Notes under the pieces: model-generated
The model's database searches: none
Told to the model about the DNA's origin: nothing
Seen by the model: the letters and a program-made list of their open reading frames with translations, nothing else
Made by a program: the position numbers and the translations under genes
Assembly: GCA_963974475.1 (NCBI GenBank)
Contig: CAXBCR010000009.1
Span: 51,373 to 115,372, forward strand
Source: CAJXZP01 sp963974475
GTDB taxonomy: Bacteria > Bacteroidota > Bacteroidia > Flavobacteriales_G > Salibacteraceae
Length of the DNA stretch: 64,000 bases
Direction of reading: 5' to 3'
Shown: positions 1 to 7,240 of the stretch, piece by piece
Numbering within the stretch: position 1 is the first letter of the stretch
Layout of the letters: each line of letters opens with the position of its first letter

Positions 1-654
1 TATTTCTCATTTAATGTGGAAGGCGGAAGATGTGAAAATTGCAAAGGAGATGGGAATATTGTCGTAGAAATGCAGTTTATGGCCGATGTCCATTTAGTAT
101 GTGATGAATGCCATGGGCACCGATTTACGGGAGAAGTGTTAGAGGTGAAATACCGAGAAAAAAACATTTCTGATATTTTAAATCTCACCGTTGACCAAGC
201 CATGCTATTTTTTGCTGAAGATAAAACCGGCCCGGCCAAAAAAGTGCTAAATAAAATAAAACCATTACAAGATGTGGGTTTAGGATATGTTCAGTTAGGA
301 CAAGCGTCCAATACCTTAAGTGGTGGTGAAGCACAAAGAATAAAATTAGCATCGTTTCTATCCAAAGGGAAAAACGCTAAAAAAACCATGTTCATATTTG
401 ATGAACCTACTACTGGTTTGCATTTTCATGATATTCATAAACTATTAAAAGCCTTTAATGCTTTATTGGACCAAGGCCATTCATTAGTCATTGTAGAACA
501 CAATGCCGATATCATAAAAACCGCAGATTGGGTAATTGACCTCGGACCTGAAGGTGGTGAAGAAGGCGGTCAAATCGTATTTGAAGGAACTCCAGAAGAT
601 TTAGCAAAATGTAAAAAAAGCTATACGGGCACCTATTTGAAAGGTAAAGTTTGA
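1..654 (+). CDS. uvrA: Excinuclease ABC subunit A, C-terminal fragment (cut by window edge)
   Basis: This is the last ~217 codons of UvrA, the DNA-damage-sensing ATPase of nucleotide excision repair. The frame is open from base 1, so the gene starts outside the window; the GTG at 16 is an internal Val codon, not a start. A zinc-finger module (C11xxC14 ... C34xxC37 of the fragment) is followed by the ABC signature LSGGEAQR near residue 106, Walker B FIFDEPTTGLH near 130 and the H-loop VIVEHN near 160. All C-terminal ATPase motifs are intact. The family assignment is secure. Confidence 0.97.
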   Translation, partial: YFSFNVEGGRCENCKGDGNIVVEMQFMADVHLVCDECHGHRFTGEVLEVKYREKNISDILNLTVDQAMLFFAEDKTGPAKKVLNKIKPLQDVGLGYVQLGQASNTLSGGEAQRIKLASFLSKGKNAKKTMFIFDEPTTGLHFHDIHKLLKAFNALLDQGHSLVIVEHNADIIKTADWVIDLGPEGGEEGGQIVFEGTPEDLAKCKKSYTGTYLKGKV

Positions 655-689
655 TAGAAAAAACTTGAACCTACGCACAATAAAAATCA

Positions 690-697
690 TAGATTTG
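690..697 (+). promoter_or_regulatory. -7 promoter box for the GIN-domain lipoprotein gene
   Basis: TAGATTTG matches the Bacteroidota -7 consensus TAnnTTTG and lies 17 nt before the ATG at 715. A TTG at 665-667 is a possible -33 element, with a somewhat long 22-nt spacer. The lipoprotein gene is therefore probably transcribed separately from uvrA. Confidence 0.5.
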
Positions 698-714
698 CCG
701 ATTGATAGGTTTCA

Positions 715-1428
715 ATGAAAAAACTAATATGCATAGCGGTTTCTTTAGTGATAGGAAGTAGTTTTTATTCCTGTACTAAAAAGAAATGTTTGGATGGAGA
801 TGGTTATCCCAGAATGGTAACTAGAACCCTTTCCGAATTTAAGGCCGTAAATGTCAAACTTTCTGCGGTGGTGGAACTAGTAAGCGATACCGCTCCATCG
901 GTAGAGCTAGTGGTGGAAGAAAATGTAGAACCGCACATTGTTACCACGGTTGTTAATGAAACACTCGATATTTCTTTAGGGTTTTGCTTTAGCAGCCATG
1001 CAGATATAAAAATCCGTGTTCATTATGACACCCTCAATACGATTATTACTAGCGGGCCTGGAGATGTGTTTTCCAAAACTATTATGAGGCAGAACGACCT
1101 GAACTTAATCGTTAATTCAAGCGGTGATATTAATCTTACTACCAATTTAAGAAACTTAAATTCAACAATTAAAGGTACAGGAGCCATCGCTATTAATGGT
1201 CAAGTAAAAACCCACATTATTAATCACGCCAATTCCGGAACGGTTAACACCTATCAATCTGTTACCGATTCTGCCATTGTGAACAGCACCGGAAATGGCA
1301 ACTGCTATCTACGCGTTTTTAATAGTTTAACCACCAATTTAAGCAGCAATGGTTCGGTATTTTACAAAGGGCATCCTAAAATTACCGAGAATATTACCGG
1401 AAAGGGAAAGTTGGTGGATGCGAATTAA
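715..1428 (+). CDS. GIN-domain (DUF2807) lipoprotein
   Basis: A 237-residue predicted lipoprotein. The signal sequence ends in a lipobox with the acylated cysteine at residue 20 (SSFYSC). The rest is a repetitive beta-rich domain of the 'head GIN'/DUF2807 type, starting at the F-KAVNVKLSAVVEL motif near residue 43 and showing many short alternating strands with N/G/S turns. These proteins are common in Bacteroidota, probably sit in the envelope, and have no established biochemical role. The gene has its own -7 box just upstream and does not look coupled to uvrA. Confidence 0.8.
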   Translation: MKKLICIAVSLVIGSSFYSCTKKKCLDGDGYPRMVTRTLSEFKAVNVKLSAVVELVSDTAPSVELVVEENVEPHIVTTVVNETLDISLGFCFSSHADIKIRVHYDTLNTIITSGPGDVFSKTIMRQNDLNLIVNSSGDINLTTNLRNLNSTIKGTGAIAINGQVKTHIINHANSGTVNTYQSVTDSAIVNSTGNGNCYLRVFNSLTTNLSSNGSVFYKGHPKITENITGKGKLVDAN

Positions 1429-1487
1429 GTAACTTTTTCACCGCAATACATGAGAATACCTTAACCAGACTTTTTAAAAAGCCATCC

Positions 1488-1640
1488 TTAAAATGAAGTT
1501 CCTAGCGTAATCCCTCCGTATTGATGCACCACACCTGACGCTATATCGGCTGTATTCATTTGTACCATACATTTTAAAAACTCATCTTCATAGTATAGGT
1601 TGACCCGGGTATGTACATGTAATTGCTGTAGCATAGAATT
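1488..1640 (-). pseudogene. Possible remnant: C-terminus of an outer-membrane beta-barrel protein
   Basis: On the minus strand an open frame of ~50 codons runs to a TAA at 1488-1490. It ends in alternating hydrophobic residues and a terminal Phe (GGITLGTSF), as beta-barrel C-termini do. The preceding segment (VNLYYEDEFLK...MNTADIASG) reads like barrel strands and turns. No signal peptide or N-terminal body is present: the frame is stopped at 1641-1643 and the ppa gene follows. It may be the tail of a decayed gene, or chance. The interval 1429-1839 otherwise holds only the hairpin at 1744-1787. Confidence 0.3.
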
Positions 1641-1743
1641 TCATAGGCATTGTTTTTCTTCAAAAACAAAACTACCTACTACTTGTTTAGTTAATTGTCG
1701 TTTACATTACGTCCAATTATCAATTAGGAAAACTATAACAGAT

Positions 1744-1787
1744 TACGAATCTTTAGAAAATCAAATTAGATTTTCTAAAGATTCGTA
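1744..1787. repeat. 19-bp perfect inverted repeat (hairpin) between lipoprotein gene and ppa
   Basis: Two perfect 19-bp arms (1744-1762 and 1769-1787) flank a 6-nt loop. The arms begin TACGAATCTTTAG and its complement. A T-rich run at 1797-1804 follows on the plus strand but is ~10 nt away from the stem, so this is a poor intrinsic terminator for the + strand. It could instead be a short mobile or palindromic element. Confidence 0.6.
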
Positions 1788-1839
1788 GCTAAACTTATTT
1801 TTTTTATCGGGCTGAATTTAGGATTGCTTTCGAGCTTTA

Positions 1840-2376
1840 TTACCCTTTTTTCATCAATTCTTGATAGTCTACAAAACTTTTCTCAATAATCTTCATGGCT
1901 TCTTCCCTGCCCAAAAAGTCCTCAATCTTCACTTCTTTGTCTTCCAATTTCTTATAATCTTCAAAGAAAGCTCTCAACTCGCGCGTAAAATGTTTGGGTA
2001 AATCGCTTATGTCATTCATGTGATTCACACTCATATCATTAGCAGCAACAGCAATAATTTTATCATCGGCCTCACCGTGATCCAACATTCGCATTACCCC
2101 AATCACTTTGGCATCTACCAAACACATCGGAACGATATCTATTTGCGATAAAACTAAAATATCCAATGGGTCACCATCATCACAATAAGATTTTGGAATA
2201 AATCCGTAATTAGCTGGGTAATAAACCGCTGAATACAATACTCTATCCAACATCAACATGCCTGAGTCTTTATCCAACTCATATTTTGCACGTGAGTTTT
2301 GGGGAATTTCAATCACACCAGTTACTATTTCGGGAGCGTTTTTTCCTGCGCTTATGTCATGCCAAGGATTCATCAT
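1840..2376 (-). CDS. ppa: Inorganic pyrophosphatase (family I)
   Basis: Soluble Mg2+-dependent enzyme that hydrolyses pyrophosphate to two phosphates, pulling biosynthetic reactions forward. At 178 residues it has normal family I length. The family signature DGDPLDIL lies at residues ~67-74, and the substrate-site residues of the NYGFIPKSYCDDGDP segment are intact. The start is one of two adjacent ATGs (2376 or 2373). A minus-strand -7 box (TAAATTTG, 2396-2403) lies ~20 nt upstream, giving a short leader. The gene is divergent from the helicase gene. Confidence 0.95.
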   Translation of the reverse strand: MMNPWHDISAGKNAPEIVTGVIEIPQNSRAKYELDKDSGMLMLDRVLYSAVYYPANYGFIPKSYCDDGDPLDILVLSQIDIVPMCLVDAKVIGVMRMLDHGEADDKIIAVAANDMSVNHMNDISDLPKHFTRELRAFFEDYKKLEDKEVKIEDFLGREEAMKIIEKSFVDYQELMKKG

Positions 2377-2395
2377 AATCTTAATTTTTATGCCG

Positions 2396-2403
2396 CAAAT
2401 TTA
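2396..2403 (-). promoter_or_regulatory. -7 promoter box for ppa
   Basis: Read on the minus strand this is TAAATTTG, a full match to TAnnTTTG, 19 nt ahead of the ppa start. A TTTG on the same strand at 2421-2424 could serve as the -33 element with a 17-nt spacer. Confidence 0.55.
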
Positions 2404-2451
2404 GGAAATTTATTGGCGACCAAAGCCACTCTTTCACATGAAAAAAACGAC

Positions 2452-2459
2452 TATATTTG
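2452..2459 (+). promoter_or_regulatory. -7 promoter box for the DEAD-box helicase gene (long leader)
   Basis: TATATTTG matches TAnnTTTG. Transcription should start near 2464, leaving a leader of about 90 nt before the ATG at 2554. That is long for this genome; a long 5' leader is common on cold-induced RNA helicase mRNAs in other bacteria, but induction here is inference. Confidence 0.5.
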
Positions 2460-2553
2460 TCAATATATTAGCCACATTTCACCTATTATACGGACAGGTT
2501 ATTCGTATCACTATTTGTTGTTCCTTTGCAACTTATTAGAATAACAAAAATTA

Positions 2554-4629
2554 ATGTCAACATTTCAAGAATTAGGCCTTGGCGATCAAGTCATAGAAGC
2601 CATTACAGAGTTAGGATACGAAACTCCTACTCCAATTCAAGCAGAAGCAATTCCACAAGTTCTTACATCCAAAACGGATTTAATTGCATTGGCGCAAACC
2701 GGAACCGGGAAAACAGCTGCATTTGGATTACCAATTATTAATCAGATTGACACTACGTCAACGCAAACACAATCTATTATTTTGTGCCCCACACGCGAAC
2801 TCTGTTTACAGATTTCACGTGATTTAGAGAGCTACTCAAAGAAGATAAGAGGTTTGAAAATCACCGCTGTTTATGGCGGTACACCAATTGATGCCCAAAT
2901 TAGAGCCCTTGCCAAAGGCACTCAAATTGTAGTGGGTACTCCGGGTCGGGTGATCGACCTTATTATGCGTAAAAAGCTAAAACTTGCAAATGTTGAGTGG
3001 TTAGTTTTAGACGAAGCAGATGAAATGCTATCTATGGGATTTAAAGATGATTTAGATACCATCTTAGCAGAAACTCCAAAAGAAAAGCAAACTTTATTAT
3101 TCTCGGCTACTATGCCAAATGGGATTAATAAAATTACAAAGCAGTACATGAATAACCCTACCCAAATAGAGGTAGCAAAAAGAAATACTGGAAATACCGA
3201 TGTAGAGCATGAATACTACATGGTGGCTGCAAGAGACCGTTATTTAGCGGTTAAAAGATTAGCGGATATGAATCCAAAAATCTATGGTATTATTTTCTGT
3301 AGAACACGAAGAGAAACCAAAGAAGTTGCAGAAAAATTAATGCAAGATGGCTACAATGCGGATGCATTGCATGGTGACTTATCACAAGCTCAACGTGATT
3401 ACGTTATGGGTCGCTTCCGTAAAGGAGTGTTACAAATTTTAGTAGCTACCGATGTAGCGGCTAGAGGTTTAGATGTAAATGAATTAACACACGTAATCAA
3501 TTACAATCTACCAGATGACGCGGAAGTTTATGTGCACCGTTCTGGACGTACCGGACGTGCGGGAAATAAAGGAAAATCAATTACGATTATCCATACCCGT
3601 GAAATGCGTAGAATTAAAGAATTGGAACGCATGATTGGTCGTGGGTTTACCCAGCAACAAGTACCAACAGGTGATGCAATTTGTGAAGTTCAATTATTAA
3701 AATTAATTGACAATATCCAAAATATTGAAATCAACCAAGATCAAATTAATCCATTCATGCCAGCGGTAATGGAAAAATTAGGTCACATGGAAAAAGAAGA
3801 TCTAATCAAACATTTTGTTTCTGCAGAATTCAACCGATTCTTAGATTATTACAAAAATGCCCGTGATTTAAATGATTTTAAATCAGGTGGTAGAGATCGT
3901 GATGACCGTGGTGGACGTGACCGTAGAGATCGCGGAGACCGTGGTGACAGAGGTGACCGCGGAGGTCGTGATGGTGGCCGAAGAGATAGAGGAAGTGATC
4001 GCAGAGATCGTTCCGAACGTGGAGACCGCACAGGTAGCGTTCGTAAAAGTCGAGGTAATGGCGAATTTTCTCGTTTCTTTATCAATGCAGGACGTGCCAA
4101 TCGGTTAAATCCACAACGTTTGATGGGTATGATCAATGAGCATCCAGCATTGGATGGAGTTGAAATAGGTCAAATTGATATTCAAAACAATTTCGCATTT
4201 TTCGAGGTAGATAAATCTAAAGCAGACGAAGTGATACCCGCTTTCAAAAACAAAGATTTAGACGGTTTAAAATTGTCTGTTGAACCAAGTGTTGGTAAAA
4301 CAGGTGGATCCGAGGATAAAGCAAGTCGTGGAGATAGAGATTCAAGCAGAGGCGACCGAGGAGATAGACGCCCAAGTCGAAGCGATGGAGATAGAAGATC
4401 AAGAGGTTACGCTGACCGTAGAGATTCAAACCGTTCAGATCGTCCTGCTAGAGACCGTTCAGACAGACGTAATTTCAGCCATAATTCAGATGGAGACAGC
4501 TCAAATGGAGATCGTTCAAGGGCCAAAACAAAAAGTGATTACCGTAAAAAATCAAGTGATTTCGACACCAATTCAGGTGCTACTGGAACCGATGAAAAAG
4601 CGGAAAGACGTAAGAACCGAAAATGGTAA
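2554..4629 (+). CDS. DEAD-box ATP-dependent RNA helicase with RNA-binding C-terminus
   Basis: A 691-residue DeaD/CsdA-type RNA helicase, expected to unwind structured RNA in ribosome assembly and mRNA turnover. The core shows the Q motif (GYETPTPIQ), Walker A AQTGTGKT (47-54), PTREL, GTPGR, DEAD (~155), SAT, HGDLSQAQR and HRSGRTGRAG. After the core comes a low-complexity Arg/Asp/Gly tract (~444-498), a DbpA-like RNA-binding fold (~503-583, starting FSRFFINAG), then a second Arg/Asp/Ser-rich tail (~590-691). The repetitive tails resemble RGG-type RNA-binding regions. A strong terminator follows, so the gene is probably monocistronic. Confidence 0.95.
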   Translation: MSTFQELGLGDQVIEAITELGYETPTPIQAEAIPQVLTSKTDLIALAQTGTGKTAAFGLPIINQIDTTSTQTQSIILCPTRELCLQISRDLESYSKKIRGLKITAVYGGTPIDAQIRALAKGTQIVVGTPGRVIDLIMRKKLKLANVEWLVLDEADEMLSMGFKDDLDTILAETPKEKQTLLFSATMPNGINKITKQYMNNPTQIEVAKRNTGNTDVEHEYYMVAARDRYLAVKRLADMNPKIYGIIFCRTRRETKEVAEKLMQDGYNADALHGDLSQAQRDYVMGRFRKGVLQILVATDVAARGLDVNELTHVINYNLPDDAEVYVHRSGRTGRAGNKGKSITIIHTREMRRIKELERMIGRGFTQQQVPTGDAICEVQLLKLIDNIQNIEINQDQINPFMPAVMEKLGHMEKEDLIKHFVSAEFNRFLDYYKNARDLNDFKSGGRDRDDRGGRDRRDRGDRGDRGDRGGRDGGRRDRGSDRRDRSERGDRTGSVRKSRGNGEFSRFFINAGRANRLNPQRLMGMINEHPALDGVEIGQIDIQNNFAFFEVDKSKADEVIPAFKNKDLDGLKLSVEPSVGKTGGSEDKASRGDRDSSRGDRGDRRPSRSDGDRRSRGYADRRDSNRSDRPARDRSDRRNFSHNSDGDSSNGDRSRAKTKSDYRKKSSDFDTNSGATGTDEKAERRKNRKW

Positions 4630-4655
4630 TTTAAATCTTTAAAAGAATATAATTA

Positions 4656-4690
4656 AATGGGGGAAAGCGGTGCTTTCCCCCATTTTTTTT
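4656..4690 (+). terminator. Intrinsic terminator of the helicase gene
   Basis: A perfect 13-bp stem (AATGGGGGAAAGC / GCTTTCCCCCATT) with a 3-nt loop is followed by six more T residues. It separates the helicase gene from the electron-transfer operon downstream. Confidence 0.9.
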
Positions 4691-4707
4691 AACCAAAAAA
4701 CTCCAAT

Positions 4708-4736
4708 CTTAGGGCTTCCTTAAGATTTCCTTAAGC
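4708..4736. promoter_or_regulatory. Three direct repeats with 11-bp period upstream of the cytochrome operon
   Basis: CTTA cores occur at 4708, 4719 and 4730, exactly 11 bp apart. The last two lie in a near-perfect tandem unit (TTCCTTAAG at 4716-4724 and 4727-4735). Direct repeats one helical turn apart are the usual operator layout of OmpR/PhoB-type response regulators. They sit ~37 bp before the candidate -7 box at 4772. No such regulator is encoded beside it, so the binder is unknown. Confidence 0.4.
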
Positions 4737-4771
4737 CCAAATTTGTCGTTTTTTTAATCACCACAATTCAA

Positions 4772-4779
4772 TACTTTTG
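4772..4779 (+). promoter_or_regulatory. Candidate -7 box of the cytochrome operon
   Basis: TACTTTTG matches TAnnTTTG, but no clear TTG lies at the expected -33 distance; only T-rich sequence is there, which would suit activator dependence. If used, it leaves an unusually long leader of ~260 nt before the ATG at 5046. I see no gene in 4780-5045: short open frames exist on both strands but lack family features. Confidence 0.35.
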
Positions 4780-5045
4780 AGCAGGTTGGTCTTGGTTTGA
4801 TAAAATCTAACGGAAACAAAAGGATTACAATATGGTATCACTGCAATTACGGTTTGGAAACTTATTGCAAAGTCGCAAGTTTATGCACTTTCCAACCTCG
4901 GTTTGTTCGATTCTAGCTAATCTTTTAAAAAAAACTAATTCCTTATTTTTAGATTTATCATTTCCCACTTCAGAATACAGTATCCAACCTATTGCTACCA
5001 TTTCACAGGTTAGAATAAAAAACAATACTTTTAATATAAATTCGG

Positions 5046-5906
5046 ATGAAAAAAACAGTTCATGCCATCTATATATGGTCAATGACCGCTATTGTGATTT
5101 TAGTAACTACTTACGTTGCCTATTACGGTTATGACTATTATGTAAGTCCCATAGAAGAACGTTTTTATTTACCAATGCATGACCAATTAAAACCAAGCGG
5201 TTCATTTGGTCATGGACTTGGGATAATTGGAACAGCCATGATTGTTTTTGGGGTTGGAATCTACATTGCCCGTAAACGTTATCGTTTTATGGCAAAATAC
5301 CTACGTTTAAAATACCTACTAGAATTTCATATCTTTTTATGTGTCCTAGGTCCTATTCTTATTCTTTTTCATACCGCATTTAAATTTGGCGGAATGGTGT
5401 CTATTGCATTTTGGAGTATGGTTTTAGTGGTTTTGAGTGGCGTGATTGGTCGCTTTATTTACATTCAAATTCCACGTACTATAAAAGGTAGAGAATTGAG
5501 TTTAGGCGAGGTAAAAGATATGAAAACAAACATATCTGATTCGTTGGCTTCTCAAGAAACTTTAGATTCAGAAACTATTCAAGCAATTCAACAAGTGGTT
5601 TCTGAAAACGAATCCAACTTTGATGATTTATCTTACATCTCCAAGTATTTTATGGATAAAAAATCATTACGTAAAATTCGAAAAAGTTTAAAAGCAAAAG
5701 GCATTGCTCGTAGAGAAGTCAAAACCATATTAAATATGGTGCGAGAGGAAATCTCCTTATCCAATAAAATTAGACGTTTACAAACCATGCAAAACCTTTT
5801 TAAATATTGGCATGTAGCTCATTTACCATTCGCATTAATAATGCTAATAATATTAGTTGTTCATGTAGGTGTAACAGTCGCTTTCGGCTATAAATGGATG
5901 TTTTAA
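5046..5906 (+). CDS. Polytopic membrane protein, probable b-type cytochrome of the electron conduit
   Basis: A 286-residue inner-membrane protein with about five hydrophobic helices: ~8-25, 55-74, 93-111, 118-140 and 260-280. Histidines lie in or next to helices (H56, H95, H109, H256, H259, H273), consistent with haem b ligation, although no named cytochrome b signature is intact. A charged cytoplasmic-type segment (~145-250) joins helices 4 and 5. It is the first gene of the operon. Its stop codon overlaps the next start, which argues that it is the membrane partner of that oxidoreductase. I infer that it passes electrons between the oxidoreductase and periplasmic multihaem cytochromes. Confidence 0.6.
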   Translation: MKKTVHAIYIWSMTAIVILVTTYVAYYGYDYYVSPIEERFYLPMHDQLKPSGSFGHGLGIIGTAMIVFGVGIYIARKRYRFMAKYLRLKYLLEFHIFLCVLGPILILFHTAFKFGGMVSIAFWSMVLVVLSGVIGRFIYIQIPRTIKGRELSLGEVKDMKTNISDSLASQETLDSETIQAIQQVVSENESNFDDLSYISKYFMDKKSLRKIRKSLKAKGIARREVKTILNMVREEISLSNKIRRLQTMQNLFKYWHVAHLPFALIMLIILVVHVGVTVAFGYKWMF

Positions 5907-7237
5907 TGGAACAGCTAATTGAACAATTTGTTATTTACGGTGGTCTCGCAATAATCTGCGGAATCATTTTATGGGTGTATTTTAGGAGTCACAAGAAAAG
6001 CTCCAAAATAGTTCGAAAAAAAGTGGCGCAAGCGAAAGAAGAAGGACTTTTTGAGCCTGTTTCATTACATCCGCATATCGACCTAGAAACCTGCATTGGT
6101 AGTGGTGCATGCGTAAAGAGTTGTCCTGAAAAAGATATTATTGGTTTAGTGGATGGAGCGGGAACGGTAATTAACACCTCTCAATGTGTAGGGCATGGGG
6201 CATGTTTTCATGCGTGCCCAGTGGAAGCTATTACCTTAAGAATTGGAACAGAAACCAGAGGGGTTGAGTTACCCCATGTGAACGAAAATTTTGAAACCAA
6301 TATGGCCGGCATCTACATTGCTGGTGAACTGGGTGGAATGGGACTAATCAAAAATAGCGTGGAACAAGGTAAACAAGCCATGCAAAATTTGATAAAGGCT
6401 AAAAAGCCAAATCCAAATGGTGTTTTAGATGTGGTTATTATAGGAGCAGGACCAGCAGGGATTTCTGCCGCATTAACTGCCAAGGAACATGGACTTGACT
6501 TCAAAATTTTAGAACAAGACTCCTTAGGTGGAACCGTATTTACGTTTCCCAGATCTAAAGTGGTTATGACTGCACCAATGGAATTACCGCTTTACGGAAA
6601 GGTGAAATTATTTAACACCTCCAAAGATGAGTTACTTCAACTTTGGAGAAAAGTAACTTCCGAAAACGATATTACCATTCAAGAAAACACGAAGGTGGAA
6701 AGTATCATTCCAAAAGAAGGAGACGTGTTTAAAGTCGTTACTAAGGAAGGGGAAGAAATAATATGTAATAATGTTTTACTATCCATTGGAAGAAGAGGAA
6801 GTCCAAGAAAATTAAACATTCCTGGAGAAAATTCTCCAAACGTAGCCTATCGCCTACTAGAACCTGAACGGATAAAAAATAAAAAAATAATGGTTGTAGG
6901 TGGAGGCGATTCAGCCATTGAATCTGCGCTATTATTAAAAGACGAAAACAAGGTTATTCTTTCCTATCGAAAGGATTCATTTTCAAGAATTAAGCTAGCT
7001 AACAAGGCTAAAATTTCGGAAGCTATAATTACAGGGGAAATTGAAGTTGTTTTCAATTCTAACTTAGTTTCCATTGCGGAAAAATCCGTAGTATTGAGTG
7101 TAAATAATATTACTACCAATGTGGAAAACGACTTGGTATATATTTTTGCTGGAGGGGAACTTCCAACAAAATTTTTACAAAAAATTGGTATCTTGATTAC
7201 CAAACGATTTGACCATATCATGAAACAACACAATTAA
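5906..7237 (+). CDS. Membrane-anchored Fe-S / FAD / NAD(P) oxidoreductase
   Basis: The N-terminus has one transmembrane helix, then two ferredoxin-like motifs, then a thioredoxin-reductase-like FAD domain (GAGPAG) and a second Rossmann motif (VVGGGDSAIESA). Residues are counted from an alternative ATG at 5894: helix ~12-30, Fe-S motifs C67-x5-C73-x3-CP and C98-x5-C104-x3-CP, FAD motif ~184-189, NAD(P) motif ~335-346. I prefer the ATG at 5906 because it shares one base with the upstream stop. Both Fe-S motifs lack the usual second cysteine (Ser and His instead). A TxxGIYxAGExxG-type segment (~136-150), normally at the C-terminus of such flavoproteins, precedes the FAD domain. No redox-active CxxC of thioredoxin reductase is present. 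Predicted job: NAD(P)H/FAD electron exchange with the membrane partner. Confidence 0.75.
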   Translation: MEQLIEQFVIYGGLAIICGIILWVYFRSHKKSSKIVRKKVAQAKEEGLFEPVSLHPHIDLETCIGSGACVKSCPEKDIIGLVDGAGTVINTSQCVGHGACFHACPVEAITLRIGTETRGVELPHVNENFETNMAGIYIAGELGGMGLIKNSVEQGKQAMQNLIKAKKPNPNGVLDVVIIGAGPAGISAALTAKEHGLDFKILEQDSLGGTVFTFPRSKVVMTAPMELPLYGKVKLFNTSKDELLQLWRKVTSENDITIQENTKVESIIPKEGDVFKVVTKEGEEIICNNVLLSIGRRGSPRKLNIPGENSPNVAYRLLEPERIKNKKIMVVGGGDSAIESALLLKDENKVILSYRKDSFSRIKLANKAKISEAIITGEIEVVFNSNLVSIAEKSVVLSVNNITTNVENDLVYIFAGGELPTKFLQKIGILITKRFDHIMKQHN

Positions 7238-7240
7238 GAA

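Noticed and set aside
1600..1788. 62-codon plus-strand open frame containing several cysteines
   Set aside because: It spans the 19-bp palindrome, has no promoter box and no family-like features; more likely chance.
3849..4642. Long open frames in other frames across the helicase repeat region
   Set aside because: They arise from the repetitive Arg/Asp codons of the helicase gene; the helicase frame has all the family motifs.
4825..5134. Open frames of 85-100 codons on both strands ahead of the cytochrome operon
   Set aside because: They overlap each other and the real gene at 5046, and show no recognisable domain or start signal.
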